A stretch of DNA of 5,213 bases, taken from assembly GCA_020431135.1 (NCBI GenBank), contig JAGQIT010000846.1, positions 1 to 5,213 on the forward strand. Direction: 5' to 3'. The notes under the pieces are model-generated. The model was not told the DNA's origin. It searched no databases and saw only the letters and a list, made by a program, of their open reading frames with translations. The DNA comes from Myxococcales bacterium (GTDB lineage Bacteria; Myxococcota_A; Polyangia; Nannocystales; Nannocystaceae). A program made the translations under genes and the position numbers. Below are positions 1 to 5,213 of this stretch, piece after piece; the stretch's first letter is position 1; the number at the start of each line of letters is the position of its first letter.

Positions 1-1
1 G

Positions 2-1354
2 GGGCCGCAGGCGGGCGGGGTCCCGGCGAGCGGGGGTCCGCCTGCGACGGGCGCGGTCGGTGCTCGGGCGGCGGCGCCGGCCTGCGCGATCGAGCCGGTC
101 GTCCGTACGCAGCTCAACATCCGTGTGGCGACGGCGATCGGCGAGGTCGCCGGCAAGCGCTGGATCGTCGCGACCCTCGAGGCGGAGGGGGAGGGGGCCC
201 GGCCGGCTGTTCTCCTCCACCTCGATCGCCGCGGCGCCCTGATCCAGACGCCGCTGCCGTGGTGGAGCGAGGACGTGGCGATCGAGCGCGGAGCGACGCC
301 GGGCCTGCGCTTCGTCGACGCGACGGCGCCGCGGTGGTTCGCCGTCGATCTGCGCGACGCGGACGCGCCCGTCGTCGGCGACGTCCAGCCGATCCCCGGG
401 CTAGTGCCGGGTGAGTACCCGAAGGGGATCGGCAGCGACGGCCGGCGGGCGCTCGTCTCGCTCTACCGGCGCGCGCCGGACGGGTCGAAGCCGAGCTACA
501 TCGGCGAGACCTTCCTCCTCGACGTGGCCACGGGCGCGAAGATCGGCGCCCCGGCGCCGGCGACGGTATGGGCGGCGAGCTGCGCCGACGGCCGCTGCTA
601 CGGCCTCGCGGAGGCCAACCGCGATCCGCAGCCGAGCGTCCTCGTCGCCCTCGACGACGCCGGCTACCGCGAGCTCGCCGACATCGGCCCGTGGCGCTGC
701 GGCGGCGCCGAGGCCTGGCATGTCGGCGACGAGTGGCGCGTCGCGTGGAGCGAGCGCGGGAAGATCGGCCTCGCCTCGCTCGACCTCCGCAGCGGCGACG
801 TGCGCACCGGGACGCTCGAGCTCGGCGGCGACGGCTGCGTGAGCGCGGCGGCGGCGGTCGAGCTCGGCGCCGGCGGTCGCGGCCTCATCGTCACCCGCGA
901 TCGCGGCATGTCGAGCCCTGGGACGAGCGCGCTCTACCTCCTCGACGAGGGGCGCGGCGGGCTCGTCGGCGGCGAGTCGCAGGAGCTCCCGGCGATGACC
1001 TTCACGAGCCAGGCCTTCGCGCCCGTCGGCGGCGGCGGCTGGCTCCTCGCCATCGACTATCGGGCGGCCTCGGGGATGATCCACGGGCCGCCGGACGCCG
1101 ACGGCAGCTACGAGTACCACGAGATCTGGGACTTCAGCGGCCGCGTCGGCCTCCTGGAGCTCGATCGCGGCGGCGGGAGCTGGCGCTGGCGCAGCGAGGC
1201 GCCGCTGCCCCACTCGGGCGACTCGGGCGACTTCAGCGACGGCTACCGCCCGCGCCTCCTCACCGGCCCGGGGAGCGGCGGCGTGCTCCTCGTCGGCGAC
1301 GGCATGCCGAGCGAGTACGTCGCGGTGGTCGAGCCCTGTCCGGCCGGCGCGTGA
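2..1354 (+). CDS. Partial gene (5' end outside window): probable exported protein of unknown function
   Basis: The frame is open from the left edge with no stop, giving 450 residues to the TGA at 1352-1354. A GTG at 125 could be called as the start. The sequence before it (residues 28-41, CAIEPVVRTQLNIR) runs smoothly into the rest, and residues 1-27 form a Gly/Pro/Ala-rich tether, so I think the true start, probably with a signal peptide, lies upstream. The body alternates short hydrophobic strands with Gly/Asp turns (for example LLDVATGAKIG, VLVALDDAG, LASLDLRSGDVRTG), which suggests a beta-propeller or similar all-beta fold; this is inference and I recognise no family. There are six cysteines (28, 194, 199, 233, 279, 446), an even number that would suit disulfides in an exported protein. 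A short acidic stretch (SGDSGDFSDG) lies near the C-terminus. No catalytic motif is visible. The reading frame is firm, the function unknown. Confidence 0.75.
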   Translation, partial: GPQAGGVPASGGPPATGAVGARAAAPACAIEPVVRTQLNIRVATAIGEVAGKRWIVATLEAEGEGARPAVLLHLDRRGALIQTPLPWWSEDVAIERGATPGLRFVDATAPRWFAVDLRDADAPVVGDVQPIPGLVPGEYPKGIGSDGRRALVSLYRRAPDGSKPSYIGETFLLDVATGAKIGAPAPATVWAASCADGRCYGLAEANRDPQPSVLVALDDAGYRELADIGPWRCGGAEAWHVGDEWRVAWSERGKIGLASLDLRSGDVRTGTLELGGDGCVSAAAAVELGAGGRGLIVTRDRGMSSPGTSALYLLDEGRGGLVGGESQELPAMTFTSQAFAPVGGGGWLLAIDYRAASGMIHGPPDADGSYEYHEIWDFSGRVGLLELDRGGGSWRWRSEAPLPHSGDSGDFSDGYRPRLLTGPGSGGVLLVGDGMPSEYVAVVEPCPAGA

Positions 1355-1377
1355 GCGCCTGGCCCGACCGGAGCTGC

Positions 1378-1396
1378 GCGGCCCGGACTTGGCCGC
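1378..1396 (+). terminator. Weak hairpin just after the first gene
   Basis: GCGGCC (1378-1383) pairs with GGCCGC (1391-1396) around a 7-base loop, 24 bases after the stop at 1354. No T-run follows, and a six-pair GC stem is easily found by chance in DNA this GC-rich. It could be a terminator or mRNA-end stem for the first gene, but the support is thin. Confidence 0.2.
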
Positions 1397-1518
1397 CGTG
1401 CGCTCGATGAGCGCGTCGCGGGCTCTCCTGTCCTCCGATGCGAACATGTCTATTTGGCCATGTCCTTCCGGTGGGGCGGCCCGCGCTCGGCCGTCCGGTC
1501 TGCGTCGCCCGGGGCGCC

Positions 1519-1543
1519 CGCGGCCGTCCGCGGGGCCGCGTTT
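1519..1543 (+). terminator. Possible hairpin plus short T-run
   Basis: CGCGGCC (1519-1525) and GGCCGCG (1534-1540) form a perfect 7-bp GC stem with an 8-base loop, followed directly by TTT (1541-1543). It lies 165 bases after the stop of the first gene and just before the candidate promoter of the next, so it could insulate the downstream gene from read-through. The T-run is only three bases and the same Ts may belong to a -35 element. Confidence 0.25.
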
Positions 1544-1569
1544 AACTGTCTGATGAGACATCCTATCCT
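1541..1569 (+). promoter_or_regulatory. Candidate promoter of the NTAN1/CheD-like gene
   Basis: In an AT-richer island, TTTAAC (1541-1546) resembles a -35 box (3 of 6 to TTGACA). TATCCT (1564-1569) resembles a -10 box (4 of 6 to TATAAT), with exactly 17 bases between them. A start point about 7 bases past the -10 would fall at or near the ATG at 1576, and no Shine-Dalgarno sequence precedes that ATG, so a leaderless transcript is possible. The assignment is by eye only. Confidence 0.3.
1547..1560. repeat. Perfect inverted repeat, possible operator
   Basis: TGTCT-GATG-AGACA has perfect 5-bp arms around a 4-base spacer. It sits entirely between the candidate -35 and -10 boxes, where a bound repressor would block RNA polymerase. 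Arms of this length can arise by chance. No regulator gene is present in the window to pair with it. Confidence 0.3.
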
Positions 1570-1575
1570 GCGAGC

Positions 1576-2088
1576 ATGATCACAGTTCTCGGTGAAGATA
1601 GTGACGGCCGCGAGGCGTGCTTCGAGGCGAATAGGGACAGTCGAGTCGACTGCGCGCGGATGGGGAGCTTCGCCGTAGCGGTGGGCGGCGAGCCGTCGGT
1701 GCTCTACACAATCGGCGCGGACACATGCACGATCATCGCGATCGCCTGCCCGGGGCAGCGCTACGCGCTCGGCCACTTCGACGGCTCACTCCTTGGCATC
1801 CATGGCGCCGGCATCTACGAGGTCGCGGTTAGGAAGATGCTCGACCAGCTAGAGGCGGAGCACGCGGAGCACATCGTCCTCTCTGGGGCGAACGACGGCG
1901 CGGGCAACGACGCGGCGATCGCAGCGGCGGTCGCCGGGTTCGGGCCTGTGACGTGGTGCCGTCCCGAGGCGGAGGATTGGTACGACAAGGGGTACCTCTT
2001 CACCCGGGAGCGGACCCTCGCGCTGTACATGTGGATGGAGGACGACCAGCCCTCGCTACGCACCACGGGGAGAACCTTCCCATACTAG
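1576..2088 (+). CDS. NTAN1/CheD-like cysteine amidohydrolase (putative protein deamidase)
   Basis: This 170-residue protein starts at ATG 1576. An in-frame TAA at 1543-1545 closes the frame upstream, so no earlier ATG or GTG exists. Residues 47-71 read GADTC...GHFDGS: Cys51 follows a beta-strand entry (Asp-Thr-Cys) and His67 lies 16 residues later in Gly-His-Phe-Asp-Gly-Ser. From memory, N-terminal asparagine amidohydrolase NTAN1 has TTCHIVVL...THCDGT with a Cys-to-His gap of 17, and the chemoreceptor deamidase CheD has a comparable Cys/His pair. Residues 99-112 (HIVLSGANDGAGND) match the next NTAN1 strand and turn (HLVGGFSDDRQ), and 136-154 resemble its later strands. The predicted reaction is hydrolysis of a side-chain or N-terminal amide (Asn/Gln), with Cys51 as nucleophile. 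No signal peptide or membrane segment is visible, so it is probably cytosolic. It lacks the long extra regions of animal NTAN1. No Shine-Dalgarno sequence is seen. Codons such as ACA, GTT, GAA, AGG and CTA are commoner here than next door. The fold call is fairly good; the substrate is unknown. Confidence 0.65.
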   Translation: MITVLGEDSDGREACFEANRDSRVDCARMGSFAVAVGGEPSVLYTIGADTCTIIAIACPGQRYALGHFDGSLLGIHGAGIYEVAVRKMLDQLEAEHAEHIVLSGANDGAGNDAAIAAAVAGFGPVTWCRPEAEDWYDKGYLFTRERTLALYMWMEDDQPSLRTTGRTFPY

Positions 2089-2115
2089 AGGGCGAGCTCC
2101 GACGGCGCAGACGAA

Positions 2116-2148
2116 CGAGCCCCGCGACGCCTGGCGCCGCGGGGCTCG
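2116..2148. terminator. Shared hairpin terminator between convergent genes
   Basis: CGAGCCCCGCG (2116-2126) is the exact reverse complement of CGCGGGGCTCG (2138-2148), a perfect 11-bp stem with an 11-base loop that can pair weakly inside. It lies 27 bases after the plus-strand stop (2088) and 24 bases after the minus-strand stop (2173), so it can serve both genes. Neither side carries a clean T-run; the minus-strand transcript continues with TTCGTCT. Position and stem strength make a bidirectional terminator the best reading. Confidence 0.65.
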
Positions 2149-2172
2149 AACGCGCGAAGGCGCGGCCCGCCG

Positions 2173-4191
2173 CTACTGCGGGAGCGGGACGATGATCTCG
2201 TTGATCCCCGCGATGTCACCGCCGCCGGGGTAGCCGTACGACGAGTAGTAGTCGGTGCCCCAGACGACGATGCCGAAGAGCTTGTCGCTCTCGGCGAGGT
2301 GGCGGCTGGTGTCGCACTGGGTGCCCGGCGCAGGCTGGCCGCCGCGCGACAGGTCGATGTGGGCGTACTCGAAGCGGCCGTCGCCGCCGACCGGCTTCCA
2401 GCCGCTCACCGGGTCGGGCATGCACTCGATGTTGACGTCGGCGAACTGATCGTCCTCGCCCTTGACGCGGATGAGCACGAGGTTCGTGGTCGGGTACGTC
2501 GGGTCGGTGAAGAAGACGTAGCGGTCCTGGAACTGCGCCGGCGGCAGGAGGCTCACCCACTCCTCGTCGCCGAGCGGGCACTGGTCGGGGTCGTTGGTGC
2601 AGCCGAAGCGGAAGCCGTTCTGCGTCCCGGCCATGTACTGCGAGAAGAGGAAGGGGTGCTCGTCGTCCTGCGACGAGACGATGAAGACGCTGGTGGTCTC
2701 GAAGTCGACGATCTGGCCGGCGTTGATCATCGTCGGCACGCCCGCCGGCATCGGATCCCAGGTGAGCTGGGTGCCGTCGACGGCGCCCACGAGGCGGTAG
2801 GGGACCGACTCGGGGTTGAGGTTGTTGAGGCGGGTGACGATCCCGGCGCCGATGTACTCGCTGCCGAGCGCCGTCACGTGCGGGATCTGCTGGTGCGCCG
2901 ACTCGCCGCCGCCGCCGCCCGGCGACGTCTGGCTGTCGATGCGCATGTACTTGTTGCCGGTCCACAGGGCGATCGGCTTGTCCGACTCGATGATCGCCGC
3001 GGTCGGGTCCATCGGGTTGTTCTGGCCGCTCCACTGGAGGACGTCGCCGGCGTTGATCGTGTACTCGGTCGTCTGGTTGGCCGGCGCCGGGTCGATGCCG
3101 TTGCCGCCGGGGAAGTTGGACTTCGGCGCGATCTTGACGACGGTGTTGTCCTCGTTGGCGACGACGAGGGCGAAGCGGCCGTCCTGGTAGGTCCCCTGCT
3201 CGGGGGCGTTGGCGACGAAGTTCGTCCCCCACGAGGTCGCCGGGAAGAGGAGCGTCGCGCTCGGCAGGTACGAGCTCGCGCCGCCGTAGGGGAGGATGTC
3301 GTAGGCGCGGACCGGGCGGTCGGTGACGATGCGGAACGCCTTGCCGATGCCCGAGCCGGGGACGGCCGTGTCGTCGAGGACCGCCGGCGGCACCGGGCAC
3401 TCGAGGCTCGTCGAGTTCTTGACCCCCGGGCGGTGCGAGAGGAAGAGGATCGCGACCTCATCCGGCGGCAGGCCCTCGGCCGGCAGGTTGTCGTAGGTCG
3501 TGTTCGGGGCGATGCCGCTGGGGATCCGCGCGTAGGTGTTGGCGTCGTAGGTCTGGCCGTCGCGCTCGATGGTGATGTTGACGTGGTCCTCGCCGGTGTT
3601 GGCGAGGAAGACGGCGAAGCACGGCCCGCGCTGGCTCGCGCTCTGGTTGCCGTTGAAGACGAAGGGGGGCGTCGGCGCCCAGAACTCGCAGCCGATCGAC
3701 CCCTCGACCTGGGCGATCGCGTCGCAGATCGGCACGCACATCGCGTCGAGGCAGCCCTGGTCCGGCGGACAGGTGTCGACGATCTGGTCGTTCTCGTTGA
3801 GGATGTGCTTGAGGTCCCCCGAGCAGTGGAGCATCGGCGGCTCGCCGGTGGTCGTGGTCGTGCTCGTGCTCGTGACCCCGTCGGTCGTGCTGCTGTCGGT
3901 GTCGCCCGTGCTCTCGCTGCTCGTCGACGTCGTCATCCCGGAGGTCGTCGACGTCGAGGTCCCGTCGCTGTCGGTGCCAGTGCCGGACGCGGTGTCGGTG
4001 CCGGTGCTGTTCGTGGCGGTCCCCGTGGCGGTCGTCGTCGCGGTCGTCGAGGCGGTCGTGGTCGCCGTCGCCGTGCCGGAGGTCGAGTCGGTCTCGCCGG
4101 TCGTGTCATCGCCGTTACAGGCGGCGACGAGGGCGAGCGCCGCGAGGCTCGTGGAGAGGAGGTACTGGGGGCTACGGGGATTAATCGTCAT
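2173..4191 (-). CDS. Surface lipoprotein with Thr/Ser tether and IgGFc-binding-protein-like domain
   Basis: This is a 672-residue protein from ATG 4191. Earlier in-frame starts exist (ATG 4224, GTG 4233), but from 4191 the protein opens with a compact lipoprotein signal: Arg6, a hydrophobic run (residues 16-23) and lipobox VAAC with Cys25, followed by Asn-Gly-Asp-Asp. A weak GGAG lies 11 bases upstream of this ATG. Residues 26-115 are a low-complexity tether, about 63% Thr plus Ser. Next comes a Cys-rich module (Cys123, 141, 147, 152, 156, 168). The rest matches what I know of the IgGFc-binding N-terminal family: AFRIVTDRPVRAYDILPY, then SATLLFPATSWGTNFV, and near the end GIVVWG and SYGYPGG (651-657). 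The protein should be lipid-anchored and displayed outside the cell, possibly for adhesion or prey contact; the ligand is not predictable, and the family name does not show that it binds antibody. It converges on the NTAN1/CheD-like gene and diverges from mfd. Confidence 0.85.
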   Translation of the reverse strand: MTINPRSPQYLLSTSLAALALVAACNGDDTTGETDSTSGTATATTTASTTATTTATGTATNSTGTDTASGTGTDSDGTSTSTTSGMTTSTSSESTGDTDSSTTDGVTSTSTTTTTGEPPMLHCSGDLKHILNENDQIVDTCPPDQGCLDAMCVPICDAIAQVEGSIGCEFWAPTPPFVFNGNQSASQRGPCFAVFLANTGEDHVNITIERDGQTYDANTYARIPSGIAPNTTYDNLPAEGLPPDEVAILFLSHRPGVKNSTSLECPVPPAVLDDTAVPGSGIGKAFRIVTDRPVRAYDILPYGGASSYLPSATLLFPATSWGTNFVANAPEQGTYQDGRFALVVANEDNTVVKIAPKSNFPGGNGIDPAPANQTTEYTINAGDVLQWSGQNNPMDPTAAIIESDKPIALWTGNKYMRIDSQTSPGGGGGESAHQQIPHVTALGSEYIGAGIVTRLNNLNPESVPYRLVGAVDGTQLTWDPMPAGVPTMINAGQIVDFETTSVFIVSSQDDEHPFLFSQYMAGTQNGFRFGCTNDPDQCPLGDEEWVSLLPPAQFQDRYVFFTDPTYPTTNLVLIRVKGEDDQFADVNIECMPDPVSGWKPVGGDGRFEYAHIDLSRGGQPAPGTQCDTSRHLAESDKLFGIVVWGTDYYSSYGYPGGGDIAGINEIIVPLPQ
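3847..4116 (-). repeat. Low-complexity DNA encoding the Thr/Ser-rich tether
   Basis: This stretch encodes residues 26-115 of the lipoprotein: 40 Thr and 17 Ser among 90 residues, with Gly, Asp and Ala making up much of the rest. On the plus strand it reads as runs of GTC, GTG, GTCGTC and GTCGGT units. No unit is repeated exactly for long, so it is a degenerate, composition-driven repeat and not a clean tandem array. Such tethers hold a lipid-anchored domain away from the membrane. Confidence 0.75.
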
Positions 4192-4225
4192 GGTCGGCAG
4201 GGCTCCGCGCACGTCAGCGTCCATG

Positions 4226-4234
4226 AGTATCACA
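4226..4234 (-). promoter_or_regulatory. Candidate extended -10 element for the lipoprotein gene
   Basis: On the minus strand the sequence is TGTGATACT, an extended -10 (TG, one base, then GATACT, 4 of 6 to TATAAT). A start point near 4219 would give a leader of roughly 28 bases before ATG 4191 and would exclude the earlier GTG 4233 and ATG 4224. There is no good -35 box; a palindrome occupies that place. Confidence 0.3.
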
Positions 4235-4242
4235 GCTGCGGA

Positions 4243-4256
4243 CCCCGCAAGCGGGG
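4243..4256. repeat. Palindrome in the divergent spacer
   Basis: CCCCGC-AA-GCGGGG is a perfect inverted repeat with 6-bp arms and a 2-base centre. It lies between the lipoprotein gene and mfd, just upstream of the candidate -10 of the former, where a regulator could bind. It could also be chance in GC-rich DNA. Confidence 0.35.
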
Positions 4257-4304
4257 GCCGTGCCGGCTGCGGGCGGCGGCGCGGCGGCTGTGGGGCCGGG
4301 CCGC

Positions 4305-4333
4305 TGGCCCTCGCCCTAGACCCGGGCTACCTT
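4305..4333 (+). promoter_or_regulatory. Weak candidate promoter for mfd
   Basis: TGGCCC (4305-4310) and TACCTT (4328-4333) are separated by 17 bases and each match the housekeeping consensus at 3 of 6 positions. The pair lies 35 bases before the mfd ATG. This is the best pair I find in the spacer, but it is weak. Confidence 0.2.
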
Positions 4334-4368
4334 GGCGCCCCCGCGGTCAGCGTTCCGCGGCGCCACCG

Positions 4369-5213
4369 ATGACCGGCCTCTCCTCTATCTCGGCGATCCC
4401 GAAGATCCTCGCGGCCCTGCGCGGCGCCGCCCCGCGGGGGCAGAGGCGCCTGCGGGTGCTCGGCGCCGAGGGCGGCTTCCTCGGCCTCCTCCTCGCCCGC
4501 GCGGCGATCGATCACGAGGCGAGCGGGCCGCTCGTCTACGTCGCCCGCGACGAGGCGAGCGCGCGCTCGGTCGCCGCCGACGTCGGCTTCTTCCGCGGCC
4601 TCTCGGCGCGCGAGTCGGCGGCGCCCGACGGCCCGATCCTCGTCGTCCCCGAGAACGAGACCTCGCCCTACGGCGACGCCGCGACCGACCCGCGGGTGCT
4701 CGCCCAGCGCCTCGGCGCCCTCTACCGCCTGCAGTCCGAGCGCGAGGGCTGGGGCGCGTCGCCGCCGGAGCTGATCGTCATCAGCCTGCGCTCGCTGCTG
4801 CGCCAGGTGATCCCCCGGGAGGCCTTCGCCGGCCTGTGCCGGCGCTGGGAGAGGGGCGGCCTGATGGAGCTCGAGGAGGCCGCCCGCGACCTCAGCCGCG
4901 CCGGCTACCAGCGCGTCGACGTCGTCGAGGATCCGGGGACCTTCGCGATCCGCGGCGGCGTCGTCGACGTCTACTCGGCGCTCGGCCGCTTCCCGGCGCG
5001 CATCGAGCTCTTCGGCGACGAGATCGAGCGGATCCGCCTCTTCGATCCGGACTCGCAGCGATCGCTGCGCGAGGTCGAGTCCGTCGAGATCCACCCGGTG
5101 CGCGAGACCGTGGCGACGATCGACGGGCCGATGCGCCCGGCGATCCTCGGCCTCGCCGACGCCATCGAGGTGCCGTCGAGCAAGACCCGGCAGGTCCTCG
5201 ACAACCTGGCGGA
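4369..5213 (+). CDS. mfd: Transcription-repair coupling factor Mfd, N-terminal part (3' end outside window)
   Basis: Mfd is a cytosolic ATP-driven DNA translocase that removes RNA polymerase stalled at DNA damage and recruits UvrA for nucleotide excision repair. Here 281 codons are visible and the frame runs off the right edge. The visible part covers the UvrB-like N-terminal region: a strand-rich start (residues 28-60), then VVPENETSPYGD (92-103, like the E. coli LADWETLPYDS stretch), QRLGALYRL (113-121), and SLRSLLRQVIP (139-149). The most diagnostic block is GYQRVDVVEDPGTFAIRGG (179-197), followed by VVDVY, RIELFGDEIERIRLFD (211-226) and DSQRS (228-232). The RNA-polymerase-binding and helicase domains lie beyond the window. 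The Gly-Tyr of this block is about 30 residues further in than in E. coli Mfd as I recall it. ATG 4369 is the first ATG/GTG/TTG of this frame in the spacer. No Shine-Dalgarno sequence is seen. Confidence 0.93.
   Translation, partial: MTGLSSISAIPKILAALRGAAPRGQRRLRVLGAEGGFLGLLLARAAIDHEASGPLVYVARDEASARSVAADVGFFRGLSARESAAPDGPILVVPENETSPYGDAATDPRVLAQRLGALYRLQSEREGWGASPPELIVISLRSLLRQVIPREAFAGLCRRWERGGLMELEEAARDLSRAGYQRVDVVEDPGTFAIRGGVVDVYSALGRFPARIELFGDEIERIRLFDPDSQRSLREVESVEIHPVRETVATIDGPMRPAILGLADAIEVPSSKTRQVLDNLA

Noticed and set aside
1442..1453. GAAC-ATGT-CTAT, resembling half of a Bacillus-type LexA site
   Set aside because: The second half should read GTTC and does not, so there is no complete SOS box.
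1445..1464. Two copies of CATGTC 14 bases apart in an AT-richer patch, considered as an operator or origin repeat
   Set aside because: There are only two six-base copies with no further repeats or known consensus, so chance cannot be excluded.
401..1561. Long minus-strand open frame opposite the first gene (386 codons)
   Set aside because: It is Arg/Ala-rich with no recognisable motif, and it lies antisense to a frame with proper third-position bias. Long antisense frames are expected in DNA this GC-rich.
1450..1776. Minus-strand 108-codon frame across the promoter region, considered as a small antitoxin-like gene
   Set aside because: It overlaps the start of the supported deamidase-like gene in antisense, and its residues show no motif or hydrophobic pattern.
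2216..3400. Second minus-strand frame of 394 codons inside the lipoprotein gene
   Set aside because: It is an Arg/Pro-rich out-of-frame reading of the same strand. The lipoprotein frame carries the signal peptide and family motifs.
3569..4372. Plus-strand open frame with a long Val-rich hydrophobic stretch, resembling a membrane protein
   Set aside because: The Val run is the antisense of the Thr/Ser codons of the lipoprotein tether. The rest lies opposite a well-supported gene.
4327..5094. Minus-strand open frame opposite mfd (255 codons)
   Set aside because: It is antisense to clearly conserved Mfd motifs, and its own composition (Arg/Ala/Glu/Asp-rich) is typical of a shadow frame.

Overview
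The window is very GC-rich DNA in which codons end almost always in G or C. The best taxonomic clue is a large lipoprotein with a Thr/Ser/Gly/Asp tether of about 90 residues, a short Cys-rich module and an IgGFc-binding-protein-like body. That architecture is common in predatory myxobacteria of the Nannocystis/Enhygromyxa/Plesiocystis type. I infer a member of Myxococcota, probably Nannocystaceae-like; nothing in the window proves the genus.

Layout from left to right: (1) the 3' part of a plus-strand gene for a probably exported protein of unknown function, open at the left edge (2-1354). (2) A 221-bp spacer with weak hairpins, an AT-richer patch and a possible promoter/operator (1355-1575). 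(3) A small plus-strand gene (1576-2088) that looks like a stand-alone cysteine amidohydrolase/deamidase of the NTAN1/CheD-like fold. (4) An 84-bp convergent spacer holding a perfect 11-bp-stem hairpin, the likely shared terminator (2116-2148). (5) A minus-strand gene for a 672-residue surface lipoprotein (2173-4191). (6) A 177-bp divergent spacer with a palindrome and possible promoter elements. (7) The 5' end of mfd, the transcription-repair coupling factor, on the plus strand and cut by the right edge (4369-5213).

The genes do not form one operon. The first two share a strand but are separated by 221 bp with terminator-like and promoter-like sequences. The lipoprotein gene converges on the second gene and diverges from mfd. 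No CRISPR array, RNA gene, insertion sequence or phage gene was found. The most interesting item is the NTAN1/CheD-like protein: the Thr-Cys and Gly-His motifs of a cysteine deamidase are visible, it sits alone, and its codon use differs from its neighbours. No spacer exceeds 300 bases.
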